The notes below the pieces were generated by a model, which worked only from the letters and a program-made list of their open reading frames with translations, searched no databases and had not been told where the DNA came from. Below are positions 37,188-49,195 of a DNA stretch of 64,000 nucleotides, piece after piece. A program made the position numbers and the translations under genes. This DNA is from Acanthosoma haemorrhoidale (taxonomy: Eukaryota > Arthropoda > Insecta > Hemiptera > Acanthosomatidae): contig OV884012.1 in the NCBI GenBank assembly GCA_930367205.1, forward strand, positions 34,444,796 through 34,508,795, given 5' to 3'. How positions within the stretch are numbered: the first letter of the stretch is position 1; each line of letters starts with the position of its first letter.

Positions 37188-40100
37188 CGTACAGAGTTAT
37201 TCGCATCGCACTTAACAAATCCGGCTGTACCGTACAGAGTTATTCGCATCGCACTTAACAAATCCGGCTGTACCGTACAGAGTTATTCGCATCGCACTTA
37301 ACAAATCCGGCTGTACCGTACAGAGTTATTCGCATCGCACTTAACAAATCCGGCTGTACCGTACAGAGTTATTCGCATCGCACTTAACAAATCCGGCTGT
37401 ACCGTACAGAGTTATTCGCATCGCACTTAACAAATCCGGCTGTACCGTACAGAGTTATTCGCATCGCACTTAACAAATCCGGCTGTACCGTACAGAGTTA
37501 TTCGCATCGCACTTAACAAATCCGGCTGTACCGTACAGAGTTATTCGCATCGCACTTAACAAATCCGGCTGTACCGTACAGAGTTATTCGCATCGCACTT
37601 AACAAATCCGGCTGTACCGTACAGAGTTATTCGCATCGCACTTAACAAATCCGGCTGTACCGTACAGAGTTATTCGCATCGCACTTAACAAATCCGGCTG
37701 TACCGTACAGAGTTATTCGCATCGCACTTAACAAATCCGGCTGTACCGTACAGAGTTATTCGCATCGCACTTAACAAATCCGGCTGTACCGTACAGAGTT
37801 ATTCGCATCGCACTTAACAAATCCGGCTGTACCGTACAGAGTTATTCGCATCGCACTTAACAAATCCGGCTGTACCGTACAGAGTTATTCGCATCGCACT
37901 TAACAAATCCGGCTGTACCGTACAGAGTTATTCGCATCGCACTTAACAAATCCGGCTGTACCGTACAGAGTTATTCGCATCGCACTTAACAAATCCGGCT
38001 GTACCGTACAGAGTTATTCGCATCGCACTTAACAAATCCGGCTGTACCGTACAGAGTTATTCGCATCGCACTTAACAAATCCGGCTGTACCGTACAGAGT
38101 TATTCGCATCGCACTTAACAAATCCGGCTGTACCGTACAGAGTTATTCGCATCGCACTTAACAAATCCGGCTGTACCGTACAGAGTTATTCGCATCGCAC
38201 TTAACAAATCCGGCTGTACCGTACAGAGTTATTCGCATCGCACTTAACAAATCCGGCTGTACCGTACAGAGTTATTCGCATCGCACTTAACAAATCCGGC
38301 TGTACCGTACAGAGTTATTCGCATCGCACTTAACAAATCCGGCTGTACCGTACAGAGTTATTCGCATCGCACTTAACAAATCCGGCTGTACCGTACAGAG
38401 TTATTCGCATCGCACTTAACAAATCCGGCTGTACCGTACAGAGTTATTCGCATCGCACTTAACAAATCCGGCTGTACCGTACAGAGTTATTCGCATCGCA
38501 CTTAACAAATCCGGATGTACCGTACAGAGTTATTCGCATCGCACTTAACAAATCCGGATGTACCGTACAGAGTTATTCGCATCGCACTTAACAAATCCGG
38601 CTGTACCGTACAGAGTTATTCGCATCGCACTTAACAAATCCGGATGTACCGTACAGAGTTATTCGCATCGCACTTAACAAATCCGGCTGTACCGTACAGA
38701 GTTATTCGCATCGCACTTAACAAATCCGGCTGTACCGTACAGAGTTATTCGCATCGCACTTAACAAATCCGGCTGTACCGTACAGAGTTATTCGCATCGC
38801 ACTTAACAAATCCGGCTGTACCGTACAGAGTTATTCGCATCGCACTTAACAAATCCGGCTGTACCGTACAGAGTTATTCGCATCGCACTTAACAAATCCG
38901 GATGTACCGTACAGAGTTATTCGCATCGCACTTAACAAATCCGGCTGTACCGTACAGAGTTATTCGCATCGCACTTAACAAATCCGGATGTACCGTACAG
39001 AGTTATTCGCATCGCACTTAACAAATCCGGCTGTACCGTACAGAGTTATTCGCATCGCACTTAACAAATCCGGCTGTACCGTACAGAGTTATTCGCATCG
39101 CACTTAACAAATCCGGCTGTACCGTACAGAGTTATTCGCATCGCACTTAACAAATCCGGCTGTACCGTACAGAGTTATTCGCATCGCACTTAACAAATCC
39201 GGCTGTACCGTACAGAGTTATTCGCATCGCACTTAACAAATCCGGCTGTACCGTACAGAGTTATTCGCATCGCACTTAACAAATCCGGCTGTACCGTACA
39301 GAGTTATTCGCATCGCACTTAACAAATCCGGCTGTACCGTACAGAGTTATTCGCATCGCACTTAACAAATCCGGCTGTACCGTACAGAGTTATTCGCATC
39401 GCACTTAACAAATCCGGCTGTACCGTACAGAGTTATTCGCATCGCACTTAACAAATCCGGCTGTACCGTACAGAGTTATTCGCATCGCACTTAACAAATC
39501 CGGCTGTACCGTACAGAGTTATTCGCATCGCACTTAACAAATCCGGATGTACCGTACAGAGTTATTCGCATCGCACTTAACAAATCCGGCTGTACCGTAC
39601 AGAGTTATTCGCATCGCACTTAACAAATCCGGCTGTACCGTACAGAGTTATTCGCATCGCACTTAACAAATCCGGCTGTACCGTACAGAGTTATTCGCAT
39701 CGCACTTAACAAATCCGGCTGTACCGTACAGAGTTATTCGCATCGCACTTAACAAATCCGGCTGTACCGTACAGAGTTATTCGCATCGCACTTAACAAAT
39801 CCGGCTGTACCGTACAGAGTTATTCGCATCGCACTTAACAAATCCGGCTGTACCGTACAGAGTTATTCGCATCGCACTTAACAAATCCGGCTGTACCGTA
39901 CAGAGTTATTCGCATCGCACTTAACAAATCCGGCTGTACCGTACAGAGTTATTCGCATCGCACTTAACAAATCCGGCTGTACCGTACAGAGTTATTCGCA
40001 TCGCACTTAACAAATCCGGCTGTACCGTACAGAGTTATTCGCATCGCACTTAACAAATCCGGCTGTACCGTACAGAGTTATTCGCATCGCACTTAACAAA

Positions 40101-41616
40101 TCCGGCTGTACCGTACAGAGTTATTCGCATCGCACTTAACAAATCCGGCTGTACCGTACAGAGTTATTCGCATCGCACTTAACAAATCCGGCTGTACCGT
40201 ACAGAGTTATTCGCATCGCACTTAACAAATCCGGCTGTACCGTACAGAGTTATTCGCATCGCACTTAACAAATCCGGCTGTACCGTACAGAGTTATTCGC
40301 ATCGCACTTAACAAATCCGGCTGTACCGTACAGAGTTATTCGCATCGCACTTAACAAATCCGGCTGTACCGTACAGAGTTATTCGCATCGCACTTAACAA
40401 ATCCGGATGTACCGTACAGAGTTATTCGCATCGCACTTAACAAATCCGGCTGTACCGTACAGAGTTATTCGCATCGCACTTAACAAATCCGGCTGTACCG
40501 TACAGAGTTATTCGCATCGCACTTAACAAATCCGGATGTACCGTACAGAGTTATTCGCATCGCACTTAACAAATCCGGATGTACCGTACAGAGTTATTCG
40601 CATCGCACTTAACAAATCCGGCTGTACCGTACAGAGTTATTCGCATCGCACTTAACAAATCCGGCTGTACCGTACAGAGTTATTCGCATCGCACTTAACA
40701 AATCCGGCTGTACCGTACAGAGTTATTCGCATCGCACTTAACAAATCCGGCTGTACCGTACAGAGTTATTCGCATCGCACTTAACAAATCCGGCTGTACC
40801 GTACAGAGTTATTCGCATCGCACTTAACAAATCCGGCTGTACCGTACAGAGTTATTCGCATCGCACTTAACAAATCCGGCTGTACCGTACAGAGTTATTC
40901 GCATCGCACTTAACAAATCCGGCTGTACCGTACAGAGTTATTCGCATCGCACTTAACAAATCCGGCTGTACCGTACAGAGTTATTCGCATCGCACTTAAC
41001 AAATCCGGCTGTACCGTACAGAGTTATTCGCATCGCACTTAACAAATCCGGCTGTACCGTACAGAGTTATTCGCATCGCACTTAACAAATCCGGCTGTAC
41101 CGTACAGAGTTATTCGCATCGCACTTAACAAATCCGGCTGTACCGTACAGAGTTATTCGCATCGCACTTAACAAATCCGGCTGTACCGTACAGAGTTATT
41201 CGCATCGCACTTAACAAATCCGGCTGTACCGTACAGAGTTATTCGCATCGCACTTAACAAATCCGGCTGTACCGTACAGAGTTATTCGCATCGCACTTAA
41301 CAAATCCGGCTGTACCGTACAGAGTTATTCGCATCGCACTTAACAAATCCGGCTGTACCGTACAGAGTTATTCGCATCGCACTTAACAAATCCGGCTGTA
41401 CCGTACAGAGTTATTCGCATCGCACTTAACAAATCCGGCTGTACCGTACAGAGTTATTCGCATCGCACTTAACAAATCCGGCTGTACCGTACAGAGTTAT
41501 TCGCATCGCACTTAACAAATCCGGCTGTACCGTACAGAGTTATTCGCATCGCACTTAACAAATCCGGCTGTACCGTACAGAGTTATTCGCATCGCACTTA
41601 ACAAATCCGGCTGTAC
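37188..41616. repeat. 43-bp satellite array, 103 copies
   Basis: A head-to-tail array whose unit begins CGTACAGAGTTATTCGCATC, continues GCACTTAACAAATCCGG and closes CTGTAC. The distance from the first unit start (37,188) to the start of the partial unit after the array (41,617) is 4,429 bp, exactly 103 x 43, so there is no net insertion or deletion. A partial CGTACA follows before unique sequence. The only variant I saw is C to A at unit position 38, in copies 31, 32, 34, 40, 42, 55, 75, 78 and 79 (for example at 38,515 and 40,407). The end of one unit and the start of the next form the 13-bp palindrome CTGTACCGTACAG; the variant shortens it by one pair. Since 43 is not a multiple of 3, reading cycles through all frames, and TAA in CTTAAC closes each one. 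Confidence 0.97.
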
Positions 41617-41622
41617 CGTACA

Positions 41623-43700
41623 CGGAAAAAAACTTGACGTATTGACCAACGAATACATTTATATACATAGGTCAAAGTAATTTTAGACTTGCTGTTTCAA
41701 TTAATCATAAAAAAAAAGTCAAGGTCTCTTTATTTTAGCGTTACACATTACTAGCTAAAGAAAAACTATCTCAAACGAGGTCTGACCACTGAACAGCGGA
41801 TAAGACAGCTAACAATTAATATAATAGCGTAAGCAAAGTAATTCTCAGTAAAATAAAAGCTAAATGGTAGCCTCCTCTGCCTGAAAGAAAGCTTATATTG
41901 ACTAGATTTCTTGCGACAGTAGCCCACCAACTGGGGATTGGGTAGGTCACTGGTTTAAGTTGTCAAAACATTTTTTCTTTGGCTAATAATTATTAAAAAT
42001 TGTGCGATCAATACCTAAACGAATAATTAATGTTATTGTTTTATAATTTTGGATAACGACATGTTCCTCGTTCACATACGTTCCTCGCTCACGTACTTCC
42101 ACATTAGTGGTAGGTTTCATCAATGTTATTTGTAACAAATATCCTAGGTAAAATGTCTTATGTTTTTGCTTGTTTTTATGCCGGGGCGTAATTACCACGG
42201 GGCGTGAATTAAGAAAGGTAGGTTCTTTAAGTAAAAGTTTAAAATTTGAATTTCGATGTTTTTAGTTAACATTAATAAAAACGTTAAAATATACATTTTA
42301 CATATTATTTTACTTACTTACAAAAATTCCACCAGTACGTTCGTGATTCACGCCCCGTGGGAACCTGGCATTATACTCCCTGGCCTTGTTTTGTCGCTCG
42401 TAACTATTCATATTAAATGTATACAATATATATTGACTATTGTTTAGTCATTTTTTAAGGTGAATTGATATATTTATTTAAAACACTTATTGAAAAATCA
42501 GGATTCAGTTACGAGATAATCAACTTTGTGAATGCACTTGGAATTGTTGAAAACCTCACCTTGACTTAAAATAGTATTTTTTTTTTCAAGAAGGTTTAAA
42601 ATAAATTTTTGAAACCGATCTTTTAGTCCCGCCCTATGGTGATTATATAATAACAAACTTGATATAGCTTTATTCCTAAATTCACCCCGGTCACATGATG
42701 TAAAACTAATAAATGTGCGATAAATATATAATAAAATGATAGTTGCCATGAAAGTCTACCCTTCTGTCATGAGAGCGTTAATAACTAATTTAATGCAGGC
42801 TCATCCTGCACTTTTTAAACATTTGTGTGGAGTGTGCATGTCAGATATGCGTGGTTTATTGGGATCATAAAATTTATTATATAGCCTTGTGTATATCATT
42901 AACCTTCAAATTATCGTGGAGTGCCTTGTTGTTGACGTAACATAGTGTTTAAGCAATAAGACTTAACTCTTTGATCGATATAAAAGCACTTATTGAAATA
43001 AAATGTACTATCTCGCTTATTGGTTAGTAACCAATAGTTAACCATATGAACAAAGATCCCATTTATATAATAGTAACAATTTCGCATTCACACCCACAAT
43101 ATATAGAAATACGCACTTTCATATTCTCTCATCTCTTGTACATAAGTTCCTTATTAATTTTCACCCGATTAAGGCTTTTATTTACTGTAGACTGGAGTAG
43201 TCAGAACTAGTTTTTATATTGTAATAGAAGTGACTGTCCTCGAAGATGTCAAAAGGAATACCAGTTTATTTTACGAACGCAAACTCACGATAAACATGAT
43301 TTAATGGATTCTGATATCTGATTAACGTATTACTATGAATCTTCTTTTATCACATTACCCTCCCTTTTAATCAGTTCTAAGTACTGAATAATAAAGAATA
43401 AAAAAATGTATCGATAATTAATAATGATAGTTGTGGTATGTGTGTAACAGTTCTCAGTAATTTTAGGTTTATAACATTGCAGTTGCCTTAGAAAGATGGT
43501 GGCTTTGGCGTCTGGTATATTAGAGTTTATAGGAGGTAAGCTTAAGAGGCAGAAATAGACTAAGTTGAAGGGTTTGCTAGGATGGTTCTGCTGCCAAAGT
43601 GCCTGACAGAATATTTAGAGGTACCGGGCTTGACTCGCATTGATGGAACTATCTACACTCAGGTTTTAGGCACCTCGAGGAATACCGACAGAGTTCAATT
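41623..43700. other. intergenic, no gene recognised
   Basis: AT-rich, with only short frames (for example 41,983-42,198 and 42,498-42,749 on minus). An inverted repeat with a GC-rich core is listed separately. A TATATA-rich stretch and decayed repeats make up the rest. Confidence 0.5.
42191..42362. repeat. inverted repeat with CACGGGGCGTGAAT core
   Basis: CCACGGGGCGTGAATTA at about 42,194-42,210 is matched in reverse complement by GATTCACGCCCCGTGG at about 42,344-42,359, with some 130 bp of AT-rich DNA between. The similarity does not extend clearly beyond about 16 bp. It could be the ends of a small DNA element. A related GGGGCGTAAATT occurs at 44,593. Confidence 0.45.
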
Positions 43701-43989
43701 GAAGATGAATGGGATTAAAAGTTGATTAGAGTCATAGAAAGTATCCCGAAATGACTTAAGACCGAGGTATGACTTAGCTTCCCTCCACAGAACACAGTAT
43801 TCCGAGCAGAGGCACCAATCCCAATGAAAATTTTGAGTATCGCCGCCATAATTCTAACGGCATAGGAAGGTCCCAACGCAGATTGCAGAAGTCTTTTCTG
43901 ATATGGACGATTAGCGCAGTAAAAATCAAGTCCATTCTCAAGCATTTGGACAAAAAAATTTAGGCATAATCGAATTAACCCATATTTAT
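43701..43989. other. region left of LINE-C copy 2, unidentified
   Basis: Moderately GC-rich DNA with a 76-codon minus frame (43,715-43,945) lacking known motifs. It may be more of the decayed LINE that is recognisable from about 44,030. Confidence 0.3.
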
Positions 43990-44410
43990 GTTATAATTAA
44001 GGCCAGAATTTTATGTTTCTAGACCTGAACAAGCCTTCGATCCGTCCAAGTGCTATTGTATGGATTGCAACCTTGGGGACTAACCACAACTGCGGAACGA
44101 GCATTCCTGGTTCATAAGAGAAAAATTCTGTGGTGTATATATGGAGGAATCCGTGGCTGGTTATTCGGAGAAGAATGGAGAACCATTCAAACCATGAACT
44201 TCGGACTCTCATGGAACGGATGTAATTAGATTCACGAGGCCTTGGTGATTAAAATGGATTGGAGTCGTAGCATTTACTGGGAATAAGGATACACCGAAGG
44301 AAACCCTAACTAAAGGCCCCCATGAAAGAAGGCACTAACTCAAGGGGGACACGATGGAAGAGCTCTTATAGTCCTCAACTTGCAGAAGTTGATTCAGGAG
44401 ACCTTCACAC
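43990..44410 (+). pseudogene. LINE C-terminal fragment (LINE-C, copy 2)
   Basis: On the plus strand, from about 44,046, the frame reads VQVLLYGLQPWGLTTTAERA, FLVHKRKILWCIYGGIRG and GEEWRTIQTMNFGL. This matches the LINE segment usually written VLLYGSETWTLTKxxERxLLVFERKILRRIYGPV followed by EWRxRYN. A stop then ends the frame near 44,225, and later matches are in decayed frames. It is the same element type as the fragment at 30.6 kb but covers a slightly earlier part of the protein. It is 5'-truncated and not functional. Confidence 0.7.
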
Positions 44411-44579
44411 TGATACGAGTGATTGCGCCTACCAGTAAGAGTATGTTAATTAATCTGGGTGACGAGATATTTAATATAATATCATAATCAATATGATACT
44501 AAAAATAAATTACCAATACTTAAGTCTTATTGTATTGGAAGTATTTTTCATTTACTCGTGTCTTCTATAGGAACTTACA

Positions 44580-44622
44580 TAGCGGTCTACATGGGGCGTA
44601 AATTCGCCAGAACAGACCGCTA
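44580..44622. repeat. 9-bp inverted repeat flanking the mariner end
   Basis: TAGCGGTCT and AGACCGCTA are separated by 25 bp and lie immediately left of the mariner terminus. They may be a chance stem or the end of another small element. Confidence 0.5.
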
Positions 44623-44627
44623 AGTAC

Positions 44628-45202
44628 GAGGGTAGGCTGAAAAGTTTCCGATCTCAACATGAAGATAGCAGCAGTCGTAAATAAAAGCTAGTGAATTTCG
44701 TTGTTCATCTGTTGACAGTTACTCACCGAAGTTTCAGCCATTTTGGACGCGCAGTTGTTTATAACAGTCCTTTGAGTGAGTCGATGTGAGTGTTTTTATG
44801 AAAATGGACAAAATCGAGTATCAAGCTGCCATTAATTATTTGTTTTTGAAAGGCAATACGCCTACGCAAATCAAAGATGAGTTGGATTCTGTGTATGGGG
44901 AATCTGCACCATCATTTACCACAGTGTAATTTTGGGTAGCTGAATTTAAACGTGGTCGTAAGAGCTTGGGAGGCGATGAACGTTCGGGACGTCCAAAAAC
45001 TGCAACTACCGACGAAAACATCGCCAAAGTTCACCAAATGGTGCTAGACGACCGCTAAATTAAAGTGAGAGAGATAGCAGAGGTTATGAACATGTCAAAA
45101 GAACGTGTTTGTCACATATTAAATCAACATTTAGAGATGAGAAAGCTGTCCGCGCGTTGGGTGCTGCGTGACCAAAAATGTGTTTGAATGAACATTTTGT
45201 AA
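44628..45202 (+). pseudogene. mariner transposase, 5' half with four in-frame stops
   Basis: The left end GGGTAGGCTGAAAAGTTTCC (from about 44,629) is a typical mariner terminal repeat next to a TA. The frame from ATG at 44,804 reads MDKIEYQAAINYLFLKGNTP, ELDSVYGESAPSFTTV, FWVAEFKRGRKSLGGDERSG, RPKTATTDENIAKVHQMVLD and MRKLSARWVLR. This is the paired helix-turn-helix DNA-binding region, containing a GRP-type linker motif. In-frame stops are at 44,927, 45,056, 45,185 and 45,200, and a few residues appear deleted before DQKCV. Similarity ends at about 45,200, so the DDD catalytic domain and right terminal repeat are missing. The copy is dead. Confidence 0.9.
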
Positions 45203-46685
45203 GGCAAACTATTGCTTTTGAATAATACGTTTTTTGGTACTGTATTATATACTTCTAGATGTGGTAGGAAATGTTAATTATCATATCCGGAGTTGCCGGT
45301 ATAAAAGGGCAATCAAAATATATACATTGTCTTTTGCGTTGAAATGTTTAGTATGTTCATATAAGCATGTAGTAATGATTTACCATCGAAAAATATATTG
45401 AAGTTCACATCCAGAACCTTCTTTGAAACTGGCCTTAGATCAGTTCACGGGGCCAAATCCCGGTCCTATCTCCATCACTTTGACTTGGCTTATTATCATT
45501 AAAACGATGGGATTACATACCATAACTAGTAATTATTAATGTAAAGACTAATTTACGTATGTGGTGTCTGAAATACATAAAATGCCGCAGAAATTGTAGG
45601 TTTAATCGTATATTTGCCAATGTTATGTAATTATGATTAATATGATAATACATACATGGTACACACTAATCGATCTCGCAAATGATGTATACTGTATGTC
45701 TCAACACTCCTCTATTCAAACGAACCCGGAGGAAGGATGGCCCAATTTAGCTCACATTTGGTTGATAGTTATAATGTTATGCAATTGGCTATCTAGCCTA
45801 ACATTGAAAGAAATTGCTTAAATCCGTCTGTAATATGTGCCCAGTCTATTTCTCTAAGTACCTACTGTTTGGCCTGCTTTTCTATACAATTGGTTTTTGG
45901 GGATCAGGCACGTATCACATGTACATTTATGTAACAGAACTCGAAAAATAATTGATAGATTATCTGTTGGCTCTGATGTTTAGAATTTCTCAATTCTTGA
46001 CTGATTGCGTTTTTAGGGTTTCATTAGTTAAATAATCTTTGTAGAGGAGAGTCTTTTAAAAGAAAAGCTTTATTATGAAGTACAAGCAAAACACTGTTAT
46101 ATCCAAATATTAATAGTTACGTTACTATATACTGGGTGGAATGTCTAGGGACGAGTGGGGTCTGGGGCTAAAGCTAAGACACATATGTATAAGAAAAGGA
46201 TAAGCTTCTGCGAAGAGGGAGGGAGGTCTTAAGGGCTGCGGTTGCTTACTTAAAAATAACGGAACCATCAGTGACTTCCAAAGAAGTCACGAGGGAGGTA
46301 TTCAGTTCTGCTCAAGTCTCTTGTACTTGTTCTAAGTATTATAAAACTGTTAATGTTTTCAAAATCAGAAACCGTCTTGTTTTCACACGGGTGTCTGTCT
46401 GGCTGCCTGTACTAGTCTTTATAAACCCCTATTCAAGTTTGAGATATACAATGATTTTCACGAAGGACCCGAGAAGACATGAAAAATTTAGTCATATCTA
46501 TAAATAAGACTATCATATCTATAAATAAGAAGAAGTTTCATTCATATTAAGTAGAAAGCCAAATTAAAGATTGTTGGTGCTGAAGTGATCTATAATTATG
46601 TCATTATAACTGCCTCCAACGATGCATTAAAAATAGATATGGAATTTCTGGCAAAACGATTGGAGCTTACTTACCAACAATAACC
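45203..46685. other. intergenic, no gene recognised
   Basis: Only short frames without motifs (45,633-45,821 and 46,271-46,507). The second frame lies over a copy of the CAGAAACC dispersed repeat, listed separately. Confidence 0.5.
46355..46460 (+). repeat. dispersed 'CAGAAACCCTT' repeat, copy 2
   Basis: TTTTCAAAATCAGAAACCG, then CACACGGGTGTCTGTCTGGC and, further on, CAAGTTTGAGATATA. The same order of blocks occurs near 51,165-51,255. Confidence 0.55.
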
Positions 46686-47016
46686 TCATAAAGATCAAAT
46701 CTCGGGGTGGAGCCTGGGATACATCCCTCAAGTCCAACAGAAGACAAGAAGTCGTGTGGGTCCTATAAGTTCTCGTCGTGTCGGTCACACCAGACTATAC
46801 CATGGCTTCTTAATGGCTAATGAAACCCGCCCTGCCTGTGGATCTGAGCTTACAGTAGAGCATATTTCGGTCGAATCTCCTGAGTTAAGAGGAGTGATCT
46901 GTGGTATCTCCTCTTTTCTTCCTGAAGCCCTTGCCAATTCAGAAGAAGTAATATCTGCAGCACTCAATTTCCTAGAGTCCCGTAGAATGCTTCAACATGA
47001 TCAACCCGCATACTAG
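46686..47016 (+). pseudogene. LINE C-terminus with RIGHTRLTH motif (LINE-D)
   Basis: The first part reads KSRGGAWDTSLKSNRRQEVV. After a frameshift near 46,755, the frame ending at 47,016 reads SSRRVGHTRLYHGFLMANET, then PACGSELTVEHISVESPELR and SEEVISAALNFLE. This is the segment following the RNase H domain in I- and jockey-type LINEs (RIGHTRLTHxxLM, then a Cys-His cluster CxxC..TVxHIxxxCP). One Cys of the cluster is missing (SESP instead of CP). The endonuclease, reverse transcriptase and RNase H are absent. It is a fourth, separate LINE family in the window. Confidence 0.8.
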
Positions 47017-47525
47017 TCATTTATCTCATTATTTATTGTTATATTCATAGCGCTCTTTTTACTGATATACTAACATTTTTCTTTGTCATCAAGTATAAAG
47101 TTTCTTGTTATTATATTTCTTCCACTTTTTATCTCGAATAAATGTATCTCCTTTTCTAGAAAAGGAGTTCTAAATGTTGAAGTGATCTAATTGAAGTGAG
47201 CCCTGGAGAGTGCTTGTGGGTCGGTGGCCGTTACTCGGGGCTTTGGGTGGCACTTCAGGTCTCACAGAGCACATTTGGTTCCAAGGACTTGGGAGGGTTT
47301 GCGCTTTTCCAATGAACATTCGCAACTATGTTAACATCAGTGAACTGTACTCAAATATTGGTAGGCACCATGGTTTTACACAGATCCGTCCTCCCTCATG
47401 TTCTCAAAATGAGAATACATGTCCTGCCTACCAGACAGGTGGGACTGGGGTGCCACCCGTGCTTCCGGTCTGATTAGTTCTCGCTATTGTACTCACTCGG
47501 GTTCATAATAGCGAATATAATCTAA
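47017..47525. other. intergenic, GC-richer patch unidentified
   Basis: The 87-codon plus frame 47,210-47,473 is Gly- and Pro-rich and shows no motif. Composition rises at about 47,190-47,480, which suggests more mobile-element DNA, perhaps 3' flank of LINE-D. Confidence 0.35.
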
Positions 47526-47797
47526 AATATATCTGTACCTCGGAGAGATACAACACTATGTCCATTTTCATAACTTTACAGGAGAGGAGTTTTAAACTTT
47601 TTTTCAACAAAAAGTGTTTGTATTGGCACAGCTATTTATTGAGATGTTGAAACAATATTTTACCAGAACATTCTATTTATTGTTATTTACATCATGCAGT
47701 TGTTATAAAATGAAAAAAAACCTTTTTTACGGTTTTTTTTCACTTGGACAAAAAAATGGACATAGTGTTGTATCCCTCCGAGGTACAGATATATACA
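47526..47797. mobile_element. small inverted-repeat element (MITE-like 1)
   Basis: The left arm 47,526-47,567 (ATATATCTGTACCTCGGAGA, then GATACAACACTATGTCCATT) is matched in reverse complement by the right arm at about 47,752-47,797, with one mismatch in the core. About 185 bp of AT-rich DNA lies between. A 62-codon frame (47,614-47,802) is low-complexity and not convincing. The terminal repeats and size fit a non-autonomous DNA transposon. Confidence 0.7.
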
Positions 47798-47800
47798 TAT

Positions 47801-48032
47801 GAAAATTTATGTATACATATATACACATAAATTTTCATACAAAATATCATCCCATTATCATATCGTATAATTAGCAAATCGAATTAAAATCAATAAAATG
47901 ATCATATGCAGGGGACAATTACCCTTGTGGTTGAAATTCCCTTTAAATAAAGAAAAATATATATATTCCCATTTTTTTTGTAATCACAGCTTTATATAAA
48001 GGGATGATATTTCGTATGAAAATTATATTTTA
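47801..48032. mobile_element. inverted-repeat element (MITE-like 2)
   Basis: ATAAATTTTCATACAAAATA with TCATCCC (about 47,827-47,853) is matched in reverse complement by GGGATGATATTTCGTATGAA (about 48,002 onward). The left end also holds a tight palindrome, ATGAAAATTTATGTATAC paired with ATACACATAAATTTTCAT (47,799-47,841). It abuts the previous element, so the two may be nested or adjacent insertions. Confidence 0.55.
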
Positions 48033-48567
48033 TCCCCAAATATGATAAACATATAAGCAACCTTATGAAAAATAATTAAGGGTTAATTATAAATCAGTTA
48101 CATTTATTAAATTCATAATCATACCGAGTATCATATACCAAGTACATTGGATGTAAAATTAAACCTCTCGATGTAATGATTAATAATAATTATTTAAACA
48201 TAGCCTTGGCGGTTTGTCATTACAAAATGATATTAAAATCATTTTCACAGGCGGATTGAACACTTAATTGCGTGGTGTGTTGGCACTTGAATAGATTTTT
48301 TTCCTAAATTCATTAGCATGTGCCATCAATCAGAGGATGCTTAGAGTTTAATACTTTAAAAGCTTCAAAGATCAATTTCTTAAGTGGAAATGACCTCCAT
48401 AAACTTCATAGTTGACCGGAAGTATGGAAACACTTCATGAGACACATGCGGAGTGTGCGGTAAAAAGAGTAAAAGTACCAGGTCTAAAAAACTCAACATT
48501 TTTTTGGTCCAATTTGTATAAATTCGCAAAAATACCTAACATAGTATTCTATTATTATTATTATCAG
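48033..48567. other. intergenic, nothing recognised
   Basis: AT-rich DNA with no open frame of note and no repeat recognised. Confidence 0.5.
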
Positions 48568-48802
48568 AATCCCAATTTTCCGTTTTCTTAATTTGTTTAC
48601 TTGATGTATAGAATATTAATGTGTAGTACAAAACTGTTTATTGTTACTCTGTCGTTCTAAGTAGGAATCTGTATTAAATACCTATACTTAACTATATAAG
48701 TACCTTCAAAACCAACAATAGGCTTCTGGTGTATCAAACTTGGTGGGAAATTTTCCCTGTTCTCGGGGACCGTGACCGCACTAAAGAATTAGGCTTTATC
48801 TA
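48568..48802 (+). repeat. local direct duplication, left copy
   Basis: Nearly identical to 49,196-49,472. Shared blocks include CGTTCTAAGTAGGAAT, TATACTTAACTATATAAGTA and ATTTTCCCTGTTCTCGGGGA. This copy lacks about 40 bp present in the right copy after CAACAATAGGC, and a TTCG before the ACCGCACT block. Confidence 0.85.
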
Positions 48803-49195
48803 TGATTATCGCTTAGTTAAATTAAACTGTTAGAATCAATATACGCCTCTACTGAAAATTTTTCATTTATGACTTATACTCTTTTTAAAAAAAACTTCTG
48901 ATATTAATCTGTATTAGTAAGTTATAGGGCCGCGTGAAACTTGAAGGCTTATAAAACGCCACTACGCAAAAGCCAACTTAACGACGTCCTGGCATTATTC
49001 GTATTTTCAAATTCTTGCTACTTGAAGACTAAAGCAACTTCTTTGTCAATCATAATACCAACCCGAAATTCACGCAAAGATTAGCACCAATGAACGACCG
49101 GATCATTGAAATGACCAATTGAGTCAGGTACTAATTTCCGGTAATCACTGAGAAATTTTCTTCCCGCGAATGAACATGAACAGTCCCGACCGATC
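48803..49195. other. spacer between duplicated segments
   Basis: About 390 bp of unremarkable AT-rich DNA with no gene. Its mid part (48,930-49,190) is somewhat GC-richer and unidentified. Confidence 0.5.

Noticed and set aside
37188..41616. CRISPR array
   Set aside because: The units are head-to-tail without unique spacers, in a eukaryotic sequence with no cas genes.
45440..45475. tRNA-like end with CCCGGTC
   Set aside because: No cloverleaf could be drawn; the A- and B-box pattern is absent.
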